From CAZIFG01 sp964539135 (GTDB lineage Bacteria; Margulisbacteria; Marinamargulisbacteria; GCA-2716485; CAZIFG01), in the NCBI GenBank assembly GCA_964539135.1, contig CAZIFG010000004.1:45358-109357 (forward strand): a stretch of 64,000 nucleotides of DNA. Reading direction: 5' to 3'. The position numbers were made by a program, and so were the translations under genes. Under the pieces are notes generated by a model that was given only the letters and a program-made list of their open reading frames with translations, did not search any database and was not told the DNA's origin. Positions 44,162 to 52,659 of the stretch are shown here, in pieces (within the stretch, counting starts at the first letter, position 1; every line of letters starts with the position of its first letter).

Positions 44162-44751
44162 TAAAAAAGAACCTGTTGCCGGTGTAAATTAAAACTTTTT
44201 CGGTGAATCGGAGAAACCCCGGACGCATGAAGGGCCTCATAGTGCTTGCGCGTCCCATAGCCTTTATGAATGGAAAATCCATACTCTGGATAGAGTCGAT
44301 CGCAGGCCATCATAATCTTATCTCGTGTGACTTTGGCAATAATAGAAGCTGCTGAGATCTCAGCAATGTGTTGGTCGCCTTTAACAAAGGCTTTACAGGG
44401 GATATCCATGGCCAGAGGCACTTTATTTCCATCGATAAAGGCACGATCGGCTTGAGGATGAAGTCTGAGAATCGCCAACTTCATGGCACGAAGCGTCGCA
44501 TTTAAGATATTAATCTGGTCAATGATGCGCGCACTGGAACTGGCAATAGTAATGCAGGCATCTGAATGGATAAGTTGGGTATAAAGGGCCTCTCTTTGTT
44601 GAGATGAAAGTTGCTTAGAATCCATTAAATCCAATTTGCGACTTCGGGGACCTAAAACAACTGCAGCGGCAATGACAGGCCCGGCAAGAGCACCTCTTCC
44701 AGCTTCATCAACACCGGCTGTACGAAGATTATAGGCGTTTTTATAACTCAC
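44161..44751 (-). CDS. rnhB: Ribonuclease HII
   Basis: Removes ribonucleotides from DNA. The 196-residue product has the acid residues of the RNase H fold: Asp-Glu in AGVDEAGRGALAGP, Asp in AFIDGNKVP and the C-terminal Asp in ACDRLYPEYGFSIHKGYGT. KGDQHIAEISAASIIAKVTRD is strongly conserved. A 25-bp gap separates it from fabF. Confidence 0.96.
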   Translation of the reverse strand: MSYKNAYNLRTAGVDEAGRGALAGPVIAAAVVLGPRSRKLDLMDSKQLSSQQREALYTQLIHSDACITIASSSARIIDQINILNATLRAMKLAILRLHPQADRAFIDGNKVPLAMDIPCKAFVKGDQHIAEISAASIIAKVTRDKIMMACDRLYPEYGFSIHKGYGTRKHYEALHASGVSPIHRKSFNLHRQQVLF

Positions 44752-44775
44752 AGAAGGAGAAAAAATAGGCCTTAG

Positions 44776-46014
44776 TTAGCCTGGTTTTTTAACAATAAGA
44801 ACAGCATTATGCCCACCAAATCCAAAGGAGTTAGACATGGCATAAGAAATAGACTTAGAAACGGCCTTATTCGGCGTATAATTTAAGTCGCAATCCACAT
44901 CTGGTACTTCTTGATTAATAGTAGGAGGAACAATACCATTTTCGATGGCCTTAACGGAGGCAATAAGTTCGATAGCGCCAGCAGCACCTAAAAGATGGCC
45001 AGTCATAGACTTAGTCGAACTCACAGAAACAGTGTAAGCATGCGCTCCAAAAACGCTTTTAATGGCTGCCGTTTCATTTTTATCATTCAATTTGGTAGAG
45101 GTACCATGTGCATTGATATAATCAATAGATTCTGGGCCAATACCTGCCTGACGCAGTGCCATTTTCATCGCACGTGCCGCACCTTCTCCTTCAGGAGCCG
45201 GGGCGGTAATGTGATAGGCATCCCCACTTGCGCCAAAACCAACAACTTCAGCATAAATAGTAGCGCCTCGCTTTTTAGCGTGTTCAAACTCTTCTAGGAC
45301 AACAACGCCAGAACCATCCGCCATCACAAACCCACTCCGATTCCCATCAAAGGGGCGAGAGGCAGTGGTAGGGGAGTCATTTTCACCACATAAAGACCGT
45401 GCTGCACAAAAACTGGCCAAACCCAGAGGTGTAATGGCAGATTCCGCACCGCCGGCAATCATGGCAACAGCATCCCCGCGTTTGATACACATATAGGCAT
45501 TGCCAATACTGTTCGCAGAAGAGGAGCAGGCGGTGACCGAACAAGAGTTAGGTCCTTTAGCGCCTAACATCATGGACACCATCCCTGATGCCATATCTGC
45601 AATCATCATAGGAACAGTAAAAGGACTGATTTTACTAGGCCCCTTTTCTTTTAAGACAACGGCCATTTCTTCAAGGATTTCAATGCCACCAATACCAGAT
45701 CCAATCTCAACGCCAATGGAATCAGCTTCAGCGGCGATATTAAGCCCTGAATGCTTAACAGCCTCTGTAGCCGCCGCAATGGCGTATAGAATAAATTTAC
45801 TGGTTCGTCTGGCTTCTTTTTTATCGACGTAAAGGCAAGGGTCAAAGTCTTTAATCTGCCCCCCAATACGGGTCGGGTAATCGGAGGTATCAAACCCTTC
45901 AAGATAGGCAATACCAGAATCTCCTTTAACAAGGCGATCCCAATAAGTATTAACATTATTTGCGAGGGGGTTAATAGTTCCCATTCCTGTGATAACGACA
46001 CGTAAGTTGGACAT
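44776..46014 (-). CDS. fabF: Beta-ketoacyl-ACP synthase II
   Basis: Elongating condensing enzyme of type II fatty acid synthesis. The 412-residue thiolase-fold protein has the catalytic Cys in VTACSSSANSIGNAY and His in INAHGTSTKLND and SMTGHLLGAAGAIE. C-terminal NSFGFGGHNA is present. It uses acyl-ACP made with the neighbouring acpP. Confidence 0.97.
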   Translation of the reverse strand: MSNLRVVITGMGTINPLANNVNTYWDRLVKGDSGIAYLEGFDTSDYPTRIGGQIKDFDPCLYVDKKEARRTSKFILYAIAAATEAVKHSGLNIAAEADSIGVEIGSGIGGIEILEEMAVVLKEKGPSKISPFTVPMMIADMASGMVSMMLGAKGPNSCSVTACSSSANSIGNAYMCIKRGDAVAMIAGGAESAITPLGLASFCAARSLCGENDSPTTASRPFDGNRSGFVMADGSGVVVLEEFEHAKKRGATIYAEVVGFGASGDAYHITAPAPEGEGAARAMKMALRQAGIGPESIDYINAHGTSTKLNDKNETAAIKSVFGAHAYTVSVSSTKSMTGHLLGAAGAIELIASVKAIENGIVPPTINQEVPDVDCDLNYTPNKAVSKSISYAMSNSFGFGGHNAVLIVKKPG

Positions 46015-46042
46015 GATTGAATCCTTTCTATTTAACAGTTTT

Positions 46043-46294
46043 TTAAGCGTTTACTTTACTCAAAATATAATCGACTGTTTTTTGAACAGTGGTTAATTTT
46101 TCAGCTTCTTCATCGGCAATTTCAGTTGAAAACTCTTCTTCTAAAGCCATAACAAGCTCTACAGTATCCAAAGAATCCGCGCCCAAATCATCGGTAAAAG
46201 ATGCGGTCATAGACACTTCATCTTCTGATACGCCCAATTGTTCTACAATGACGGATCTGACCTTTTGATATACTTCTTGTTCTGTTAATGACAT
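46043..46294 (-). CDS. acpP: Acyl carrier protein
   Basis: An 83-residue acidic carrier. The phosphopantetheine serine is Ser41 in DDLGADSLDTVELVMALEEEF. The four-helix pattern is intact. A small ORF of ordinary size in the fab operon between fabG and fabF, with a Shine-Dalgarno AAAGGAGG before the ATG. Confidence 0.97.
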   Translation of the reverse strand: MSLTEQEVYQKVRSVIVEQLGVSEDEVSMTASFTDDLGADSLDTVELVMALEEEFSTEIADEEAEKLTTVQKTVDYILSKVNA

Positions 46295-46345
46295 ATAATG
46301 CCTCCTTTAAATTAAGTTGATAACCCATCAACCTTGCTTATAATA

Positions 46346-47092
46346 TTACATCTGCAACCCGCCATCAACCGCAAGAACTTGTCCGGTGATGTAATTCGAG
46401 TGGTCAGAGGCCAAAAAAACAACCAAATCAGCCACATCATTTGCTTTTCCGAGTCGTTTTAATGGAACGCTGTCTATTATAGACGCCAAATATTCTTCAG
46501 GTAAAGACTGAATCATATCTGTTTCAATAAAACCGGGCGCAATTACGTTACAAGTAATGCCTTTACTGCCAATTTCTTTGGCAATGGATTTCGAAAATCC
46601 AATCATTCCGGCTTTAGAGGCGGCATAGTTGGCTTGGCCGGGGTTGCCAATAATACCCACAACAGACGAGATATTAATAATCTTTCCGGCCTTCTTTTTA
46701 AGCATAGGACGCATGACGGCTTTTGTCGTATAAAAAACAGAATCCAAATTGGTTCGTAAAACAGCATCCCAATCGGATTCACTCATGCGTAGTAAGAGGG
46801 TATCTTTGGTAATGCCAGCATTATTGACCAAAATATCGATAGCGCCAAACTGCTCCAGTGTTTTGGAGACAAGCGCTTGAACACTTTCAGAATTTGAAAC
46901 ATCGGCTTGAAGACCCAGACAGGGGCTGCCAAATTGCTCAGAAAGAAGGCTTGCAACTCTATCGCAGGCTTCTTGTGTAGTAGCGCTAAGAACGACAGTA
47001 GCACCTGCTGCGGCAAGGGCTGTAGAAATGGCAAGTCCAATCCCCCGTGTTCCGCCTGTAACAAGCGCTATTTTTCCTGATAATGAAATCAT
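46346..47092 (-). CDS. fabG: 3-oxoacyl-ACP reductase
   Basis: NADPH-dependent ketoreductase of fatty acid elongation. The 248-residue short-chain dehydrogenase has TGGTRGIGLAIS, the VNNAGITKD motif, catalytic Ser in NISSVVG and YAASKAG. C-terminal FLASDHSNYITGQVLAVDGG is typical of FabG. Confidence 0.97.
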   Translation of the reverse strand: MISLSGKIALVTGGTRGIGLAISTALAAAGATVVLSATTQEACDRVASLLSEQFGSPCLGLQADVSNSESVQALVSKTLEQFGAIDILVNNAGITKDTLLLRMSESDWDAVLRTNLDSVFYTTKAVMRPMLKKKAGKIINISSVVGIIGNPGQANYAASKAGMIGFSKSIAKEIGSKGITCNVIAPGFIETDMIQSLPEEYLASIIDSVPLKRLGKANDVADLVVFLASDHSNYITGQVLAVDGGLQM

Positions 47093-47107
47093 TGTTTTCC
47101 TCCTAAT

Positions 47108-48034
47108 CTATTGATGAATAGCCTGAAGTGTTTCTTTTGCAGATTCAAGCGAACTCACGTTGTAACAGGGTTGGGTCAATCCCATTTTTTTATAAAGACC
47201 ACTTAAGACACGTCCCGGGCCGCATTCAATAAAACAATCCACGTGTTGAGATAAAAACTGAAGGGTTTCTATCCATCGGACAGGTGAAATGACTTGCTCG
47301 GAAATATTGTGTTTTAAAATAGCTGCATTGGATTCTGAGGAAGCGGTTCGATTTAATACGATAGGGGAACTCGCATCCTGAAATGAAAGGGGGGCGGTTG
47401 CCTCAGATAAAGCAAGCGATGCAGACTGCATCAATGGTGAATGAAAGGCCCCACTAACTGGCAAAGGAATGACTTTACCACCAGCAGATTTCAAGGCTTC
47501 ATAAGCAGGTTGCAGACCCGATTGATCTCCTGAAATGACAATTTGGCCAGGACAGTTCAAATTGGCAATGACAACGGGAGCCGACTTAAAAGGTTCAATG
47601 GCGGCTGAAATTTGCTCAGGGGATAATCCCATAATCGCGGCCATTCCAGACTTTTCGCTAGGATAAGAAGCGGCCATGGCGGCGCCTCGTTTTGAAATTA
47701 AAGAAAGAGTGGTTTCAAAATCAAGAACCCCGGCCGCATAATAAGCGGTTAATTCTCCTAAACTATGACCGGCAACATAATCAGGTTGAAGACCTTCTTT
47801 TTTAAGATATTCAAAAAGGCAGGCCGAAACAGCGAAAATACCAGGTTGGGCATTTTCGGTTTGGGTGAGTACCTCTTGAGGGCCTTCGAAACATAGAGTA
47901 GATAATGCCTTCCCTGTGAGTGCATCACAGCGATCTAGCATGATTTTAGAGTCAGAATCCTCTGTATAAAGGTCCAGGCCCATTCCTACTTTTTGAGACC
48001 CTTGACCCGGAAAAAGAAAGGCAATTTTTGTCAT
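47108..48034 (-). CDS. fabD: Malonyl-CoA:ACP transacylase
   Basis: Loads malonyl groups onto ACP. The 308-residue product has FPGQGSQKVGMG, the nucleophile Ser in GHSLGELTAYYAAG and the catalytic His in PVSGAFHSPLM. The start is ATG 48034, overlapping the fabH stop by 4 bp (ATGA) with TGGAG upstream; an in-frame ATG at 48046 would add four residues. Confidence 0.95.
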   Translation of the reverse strand: MTKIAFLFPGQGSQKVGMGLDLYTEDSDSKIMLDRCDALTGKALSTLCFEGPQEVLTQTENAQPGIFAVSACLFEYLKKEGLQPDYVAGHSLGELTAYYAAGVLDFETTLSLISKRGAAMAASYPSEKSGMAAIMGLSPEQISAAIEPFKSAPVVIANLNCPGQIVISGDQSGLQPAYEALKSAGGKVIPLPVSGAFHSPLMQSASLALSEATAPLSFQDASSPIVLNRTASSESNAAILKHNISEQVISPVRWIETLQFLSQHVDCFIECGPGRVLSGLYKKMGLTQPCYNVSSLESAKETLQAIHQ

Positions 48035-48984
48035 TTTAAACTCCATTTAATTAAATTTGCGCCCCAAGTAAAGCCCGCGCCAAAACCGACAAGAACCAAA
48101 ATATCATGTTGCTGGAGTTTTCCAGATTCATAGGCTTCTGTCAGCATAATAGGAATAGAGGCAGCAGATGTATTGCCGCAGCGGTCCAGATTGGTCAGTA
48201 CCTGAGCTGGATCCAGCTCAAGCTGCTCATGAATATAGTTAATAATTCTGAGATTGGCCTGATGTGGGATGATATAGCGAATATCCTTGGGGGTTAGATT
48301 GGCCTGACTCAAAAGAGATAAAATAGCAGGGGTAATGCGCTTAACGGCTGATTTAAAAACCGCAGGCCCATTCATTTTAATGTGACCTTCTTCAATTTTA
48401 AGGATTTGGGCATCGCTACCATCTGAAAAAAGGGCAGATGACAGAATGCCGGCGCCGTCGGAGACAGCACCTAAAATAACAGCACCAGCACCATCCCCAA
48501 ACAAGATACAGGTACCACGATCCGTCCAATCCACAACGGTACTTAAGCTATCAGCGCCAATCACCAGGGCTGTTTTTGAAAACCCCGTGAGCAAATGTTG
48601 ATGGGCAATATTAAGCGCGTAATTAAATCCAGTACAGGCCGCCGAAACATCAAAAGCCGGAACCTGTCGTGCCCCAAGCGCCTCCTGAACCAAGCAGGCA
48701 ACGGAGGGAAAACCGCCATAATCAGGGGTAGATGTAGCAACAATAATAAGGTCAATGTCCAAAGCTGAAAGGCCAGATCGTTCTAAGGCGACGCGAGCGG
48801 CGCGTGTGGCAAGGGTAGATGTAGACTCCCCCTCTGAAATAATACGCCGACTTCGAATGCCTGTGCGCTCTACAATCCAGGCGTCAGAGGTATCAATCCC
48901 CCGTGACACAAGGTCATGGTTTGTAATTTCGGTATGAGGAAGAGCCGAACCGCATCCTAAAATGCCATAAGAAGTGGCGTTCAT
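48031..48984 (-). CDS. fabH: Beta-ketoacyl-ACP synthase III
   Basis: Starts fatty acid synthesis by condensing acetyl-CoA with malonyl-ACP. The 317-residue product has the catalytic Cys in FDVSAACTGFNYAL, His in YIIPHQANLRI and Asn in CGNTSAASIPI. The ATG overlaps the plsX stop by 4 bp. Confidence 0.97.
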   Translation of the reverse strand: MNATSYGILGCGSALPHTEITNHDLVSRGIDTSDAWIVERTGIRSRRIISEGESTSTLATRAARVALERSGLSALDIDLIIVATSTPDYGGFPSVACLVQEALGARQVPAFDVSAACTGFNYALNIAHQHLLTGFSKTALVIGADSLSTVVDWTDRGTCILFGDGAGAVILGAVSDGAGILSSALFSDGSDAQILKIEEGHIKMNGPAVFKSAVKRITPAILSLLSQANLTPKDIRYIIPHQANLRIINYIHEQLELDPAQVLTNLDRCGNTSAASIPIMLTEAYESGKLQQHDILVLVGFGAGFTWGANLIKWSLK

Positions 48985-50048
48985 GATACGGACTCAGAAG
49001 GAGGGGGTTCAGCCGTATTATCATGATCGGCATTATGCGTAAAGGCATCATATTCGGCGTCGATAGCAGTCTGTATTTTACCCACTATGTTTTGTTCAAC
49101 GCCTACAATGGCAATGCGAATGGCATTTTGAATCGCAAGAGGGCCAGCACTACCATGCGCGACAACACTCATACCATTTAAACCTAACAGGTAGCCACCG
49201 CCATGTTCATCGGGATCAAATTTCTTTTTAAAGCGTTTAAAGGCAGGACGAAGAAAAAGAAGACCTAAAAGGGATAATAAAGAGCCACTTTTGGCTTCTT
49301 TCTTAAAGAAATTAACAAAAAGACGAGAAATGCCCTCTCCAAATTTAAGAATATTATTACCCACAAAGCCATCACAAACCACAACATCGGCATCTCCATT
49401 TGTAATTTCACGGCCTTCAATATATCCAATAAAATTCAAATTCAAGCTCTCTAAAAGCGGAAATGTTTCCTGAGTGAGTTGATTGCCCTTGTCTTTTTCC
49501 TCTCCAATATTCAGAAGACCCACACGTGGGGTGTTAACACCCAAAATAGCTTTAGAAAAGTGATTCCCCATAATGGCAAACTGAACCAAGTGACGGGGTT
49601 TACAATCCACACTGGAACCCATATCGAGCATGACAAAGGGATTTTGAGCAGAAGGGAGAATACAGGCAAGACCCGGTCTTTCAACATGCGTAAGTCGACC
49701 CAGGGTAAATAAAGAGGTGGTCATAACAGCACCTGTATTTCCAGCAGAAACAAAGGCATCTGCTTCTTTAGAATTCACAAGTTCAAGACCCACACGAAGG
49801 GAAGAGTCTTTTTTCTTACGATAAGATTGAGAAGGCGACTCCGCCATTCCCACAACTTCTGTCGCATGTTTAATGCACAGACGGGGAGAAAGCGAGGCCC
49901 CATTAAGTTTAAGTTGGTCTAAAATAATAGACTCAGGACCAACCAAAGTGACTTTAACATCAAACATGGAAATCGCTAATAGGGCCCCTTTCACTGTTGC
50001 TTCTGGAGCAAAGTCCCCACCCATAGCGTCTAAGACGATATGGATCAA
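48981..50048 (-). CDS. plsX: Phosphate acyltransferase PlsX
   Basis: Makes acyl-phosphate from acyl-ACP for PlsY (23474-24055). The 355-residue product starts IVLDAMGGDFAPEATVKGA and has SAGNTGAVMTTS, GLLNIGEEKDKGN and VVCDGFVGNNILKF. It follows rpmF after 1 bp, the classic rpmF-plsX-fab order. Confidence 0.96.
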   Translation of the reverse strand: MIHIVLDAMGGDFAPEATVKGALLAISMFDVKVTLVGPESIILDQLKLNGASLSPRLCIKHATEVVGMAESPSQSYRKKKDSSLRVGLELVNSKEADAFVSAGNTGAVMTTSLFTLGRLTHVERPGLACILPSAQNPFVMLDMGSSVDCKPRHLVQFAIMGNHFSKAILGVNTPRVGLLNIGEEKDKGNQLTQETFPLLESLNLNFIGYIEGREITNGDADVVVCDGFVGNNILKFGEGISRLFVNFFKKEAKSGSLLSLLGLLFLRPAFKRFKKKFDPDEHGGGYLLGLNGMSVVAHGSAGPLAIQNAIRIAIVGVEQNIVGKIQTAIDAEYDAFTHNADHDNTAEPPPSESVS

Positions 50049-50049
50049 T

Positions 50050-50253
50050 TTACACTTCCTCTTTTTGAGTTTCCTTTGTTTTTACTTTAAGAACAGCTTT
50101 TCCTTTGTAAGTCCCACATTCTGGGCAGGCATTATGCATCAGAATTTGAGCTGCACAATGAGGGCAGGCTGTTAAATTGGGAAGTTCCGCTTTCCAACAC
50201 GCACGCTTAATTCTTTTTTTAGATTTAGATCGTTTTTTCTTTGGTACTGGCAT
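50050..50253 (-). CDS. rpmF: 50S ribosomal protein L32
   Basis: A 67-residue, very basic protein with the L32 start MPVPKKKRSKSKKR and a zinc ribbon of two Cys pairs (ACPHCAAQ and ACPECGTYKG). It heads the fatty-acid operon. TTAAGGA upstream is the ribosome-binding site. Confidence 0.96.
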   Translation of the reverse strand: MPVPKKKRSKSKKRIKRACWKAELPNLTACPHCAAQILMHNACPECGTYKGKAVLKVKTKETQKEEV

Positions 50254-50314
50254 TGCATTAATTCCTTAATGTTAGTGTTATTAAATATGAGTTCATACCT
50301 AATACGAATGGATA

Positions 50315-50343
50315 ATACTATAAAAGTATTAAGATCTTGTCAA
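50315..50343 (-). promoter_or_regulatory. rpmF-plsX-fab operon promoter with overlapping inverted repeat
   Basis: Minus strand: TTGACA (50343-50338), a 17-bp spacer, TAGTAT (50320-50315). An inverted repeat AATACT-TTTAT-AGTATT overlaps the spacer and -10 (extended form TTAATACT/AGTATTAT). The leader is about 60 nt with a Shine-Dalgarno. A lipid-sensing repressor such as FapR would bind in this position in Firmicutes, but the repressor here is unknown. Confidence 0.5.
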
Positions 50344-50345
50344 TA

Positions 50346-51623
50346 TTAAGGACGGTCTTCAAAATCCTGATTAGAGAGTAGGGACAATACTTTTTGAGCT
50401 TTAACTTTGTGAATGGTTGCCACAATTTTAATGGTTTCGCCATAGTCTACAGATAAAACATGTCCATGGGTATGTAATAAGTTAAAAATATCCATACGAT
50501 TGTAAGGGATAAAAAAGGTTTCAGTCAGTTTAAAGGGGGCAAGTAGACTATCCACTGCGGTTAAAAAAGGAAGCAGATTTGTATCATTTAAGGCTGAAAA
50601 AGTCAGTTGGGGTTGATAATGCTCCAGTTCTTTTAAGCGAGTATTGGGTTTGGCAACCAGGTCCCATTTATTAAACAGATACAGTTGCGGTTTTGTATCC
50701 GCATGAAGGGTGTGAATGAGATCTAAAGAGGTTTGAATAACTCCATCCAGATAAGGATGGGAGGTATCAATGACATGGATTAAAAAGTCGGCCTGACTCA
50801 CTTCTTCAAGGGTAGAGTGGAAGGAATCTACCAGATGATGGGGTAATTTTTGAATAAATCCCACCGTGTCAGAGATGAGCACACATTCATTGCTAGGCAG
50901 CATGAGTTGTCGGGTTGTGGGGTCCAGTGTGGCAAAGAGTTTATCTTCTGCAAGCACTTTGGCATCTGTCAGTCTATTCATTAATGTAGATTTTCCCGAA
51001 TTGGTATAGCCAATAATAGCACCACTAAGAGGCGGAAATTTATCCCGACTGGCGTGACGAAGTTGCCGTTGTTCTCTAACTTTATGAAGCTTTTCTTTTA
51101 AATGCGTAAGGCGTTTTCGAATTTGACGTTTATCCACCTCAAGTTGGGTTTCACCGGGCCCCCTAGCGCCAACACCACTACCTTGGCGAGATAAATGAGT
51201 CCAGAGTCGAGTGAGTCGGGGGAGGAGATAGGTAAGCTGGGCCTGTTCAACTTGGAGTTGGGCTTCATAGGTTTTGGCACGACTGGCAAAAATATCTAAA
51301 ATTAAACTGGTGCGATCAATAACTTGAATTTGAAGTAATTTTTCCATGCATTTTTGTTGGTTAGGGGAGAGTTCATCATCACAAATGACAAGGGTAATGC
51401 CGTTTTCGGTGCAGAGTGTTTTAAGTTCAAGAAGTTTGCCTTCTCCTAAATAATATTTAGGATGAGCATAGGGGCGTGCTTGTTGAATGCGATCTACAAC
51501 ATCCAGCCCTGCAGTTTTAGCCAATTCGCTGAGTTCTTGAAGCGAATCTTCAGCGGACCAAATGCCTTCTTTTTCCTGGAGTCGAATACCAATAACAACA
51601 GATTTTGTGCGTTCTATAGACAT
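50346..51623 (-). CDS. hflX: Ribosome-associated GTPase HflX
   Basis: Splits or rescues stalled ribosomes in stress. The 425-residue product has the HflX N-terminal domain (DRIQQARPYAHPKYYLGEGK, QVIDRTSLILDIFA) and a coiled segment with GARGPGETQLEVDKRQIRKR. The G domain has GYTNSGKSTLMN (G1), LFATLDPTTRQ (G2), ISDTVGFIQKLPHHLVDSF (G3) and FNKWDLV (G4). The ATG overlaps the upstream TPR gene stop (TAATG). Confidence 0.95.
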   Translation of the reverse strand: MSIERTKSVVIGIRLQEKEGIWSAEDSLQELSELAKTAGLDVVDRIQQARPYAHPKYYLGEGKLLELKTLCTENGITLVICDDELSPNQQKCMEKLLQIQVIDRTSLILDIFASRAKTYEAQLQVEQAQLTYLLPRLTRLWTHLSRQGSGVGARGPGETQLEVDKRQIRKRLTHLKEKLHKVREQRQLRHASRDKFPPLSGAIIGYTNSGKSTLMNRLTDAKVLAEDKLFATLDPTTRQLMLPSNECVLISDTVGFIQKLPHHLVDSFHSTLEEVSQADFLIHVIDTSHPYLDGVIQTSLDLIHTLHADTKPQLYLFNKWDLVAKPNTRLKELEHYQPQLTFSALNDTNLLPFLTAVDSLLAPFKLTETFFIPYNRMDIFNLLHTHGHVLSVDYGETIKIVATIHKVKAQKVLSLLSNQDFEDRP

Positions 51624-52657
51624 TAAATAGAATTGAAAAGTTGAAGCGCAACAGGATCTTGAGGGTTTTTTTCAAGAATAGACGTGAGAATGCGCTTAGC
51701 CTGATCTTTTTGACCTGATTTAATGAGGCTATCCAAATAATAACTCAAGATATCCTGTTGTCCATCAAAATGAGAGAGTAAATTCTCATAGGTTTTGGCA
51801 GCCAATGCATAGTCGTGATTTTTGTAGTAAAGACCCGCAAGGGCTTTCACTAAGGTTCCATCTGTAGGTGTAAATTCACTGGCGCGTTGAACGGCCTGAA
51901 TAGAAAGGGTCACCTGGCCGGTAGATTCATAAAGGCGTGCCAGTCCCAACTCTAATTTTTGAAGTTCAAAGGGGTTGACACCGAGATATTTTATATTGGG
52001 AGAGGTATTGTCAAATTCGCCTTGCTTTAAAATTTGAATAGCATCTTGGATCTTATTTTGGCGCTGATAAATATCGGCCATATTGTAATACACATCAATC
52101 ATGCGGGGATCATAACTAATGGCAGTCTTATAATAATTTAAAGCCTCATCAAATTTACCGGTTTGATGCAAGTGTAGCGCATAATTAGACTGAAACAGAG
52201 GATTAAAACGATCTTTGATGGCAGCATTTTTAACATGCTGTTCCACAAGAGGTCCATATTGGGCATTATGCTGAGGACTCAGTGCCGCAATGAGTCGATA
52301 AACAACGGCCAAGCGGTTTTCATACCAAGGAGAGAGCCGATCGAGGACAATCATATGCTTATAAAGCGCAACGCACTTATTATAGTAAACCATTTTAGCG
52401 GGAATCGTGGTTTCAAGCTGCGCTTGAGCTTCATAAGCAGTTCCCAGCTGAACCATATATTGGGTTTCCCAGGGCGCATAAACAATGGACTTTTCAAGGT
52501 CTTCAATTGCAAATTGGTTGCGCCGCGTAGATTGAAAGAAAAAACCATCTCGATAATAGCGTTCTGCCAAAAAAGGTTTATAACTTTCCCATAGCGCATA
52601 AAGGGAAAGAAGAATAAGGACTGTAATATAGATAGTAGATCGTTGCGAGAGTTTCAT
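51623..52657 (-). CDS. Membrane-anchored TPR protein
   Basis: A 344-residue protein with one N-terminal membrane span (about 8-22: IYITVLILLSLYALW) and then about seven tetratricopeptide repeats, for example DLEKSIVYAPWETQYMVQLG and ALNYYKTAISYDPRMIDVYYNMADIY. The repeats are probably extracytoplasmic. It lies 2 bp after the O-antigen-ligase-like gene and overlaps hflX by one base. Wzy/ligase-like proteins are often paired or fused with TPR domains, so it may be a partner in glycan assembly. Specific role unknown. Confidence 0.8.
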   Translation of the reverse strand: MKLSQRSTIYITVLILLSLYALWESYKPFLAERYYRDGFFFQSTRRNQFAIEDLEKSIVYAPWETQYMVQLGTAYEAQAQLETTIPAKMVYYNKCVALYKHMIVLDRLSPWYENRLAVVYRLIAALSPQHNAQYGPLVEQHVKNAAIKDRFNPLFQSNYALHLHQTGKFDEALNYYKTAISYDPRMIDVYYNMADIYQRQNKIQDAIQILKQGEFDNTSPNIKYLGVNPFELQKLELGLARLYESTGQVTLSIQAVQRASEFTPTDGTLVKALAGLYYKNHDYALAAKTYENLLSHFDGQQDILSYYLDSLIKSGQKDQAKRILTSILEKNPQDPVALQLFNSI

Positions 52658-52659
52658 GA

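Noticed and set aside
45500..45832. 110-codon frame antisense to fabF
   Set aside because: A shadow of a strongly conserved gene with no independent signal.
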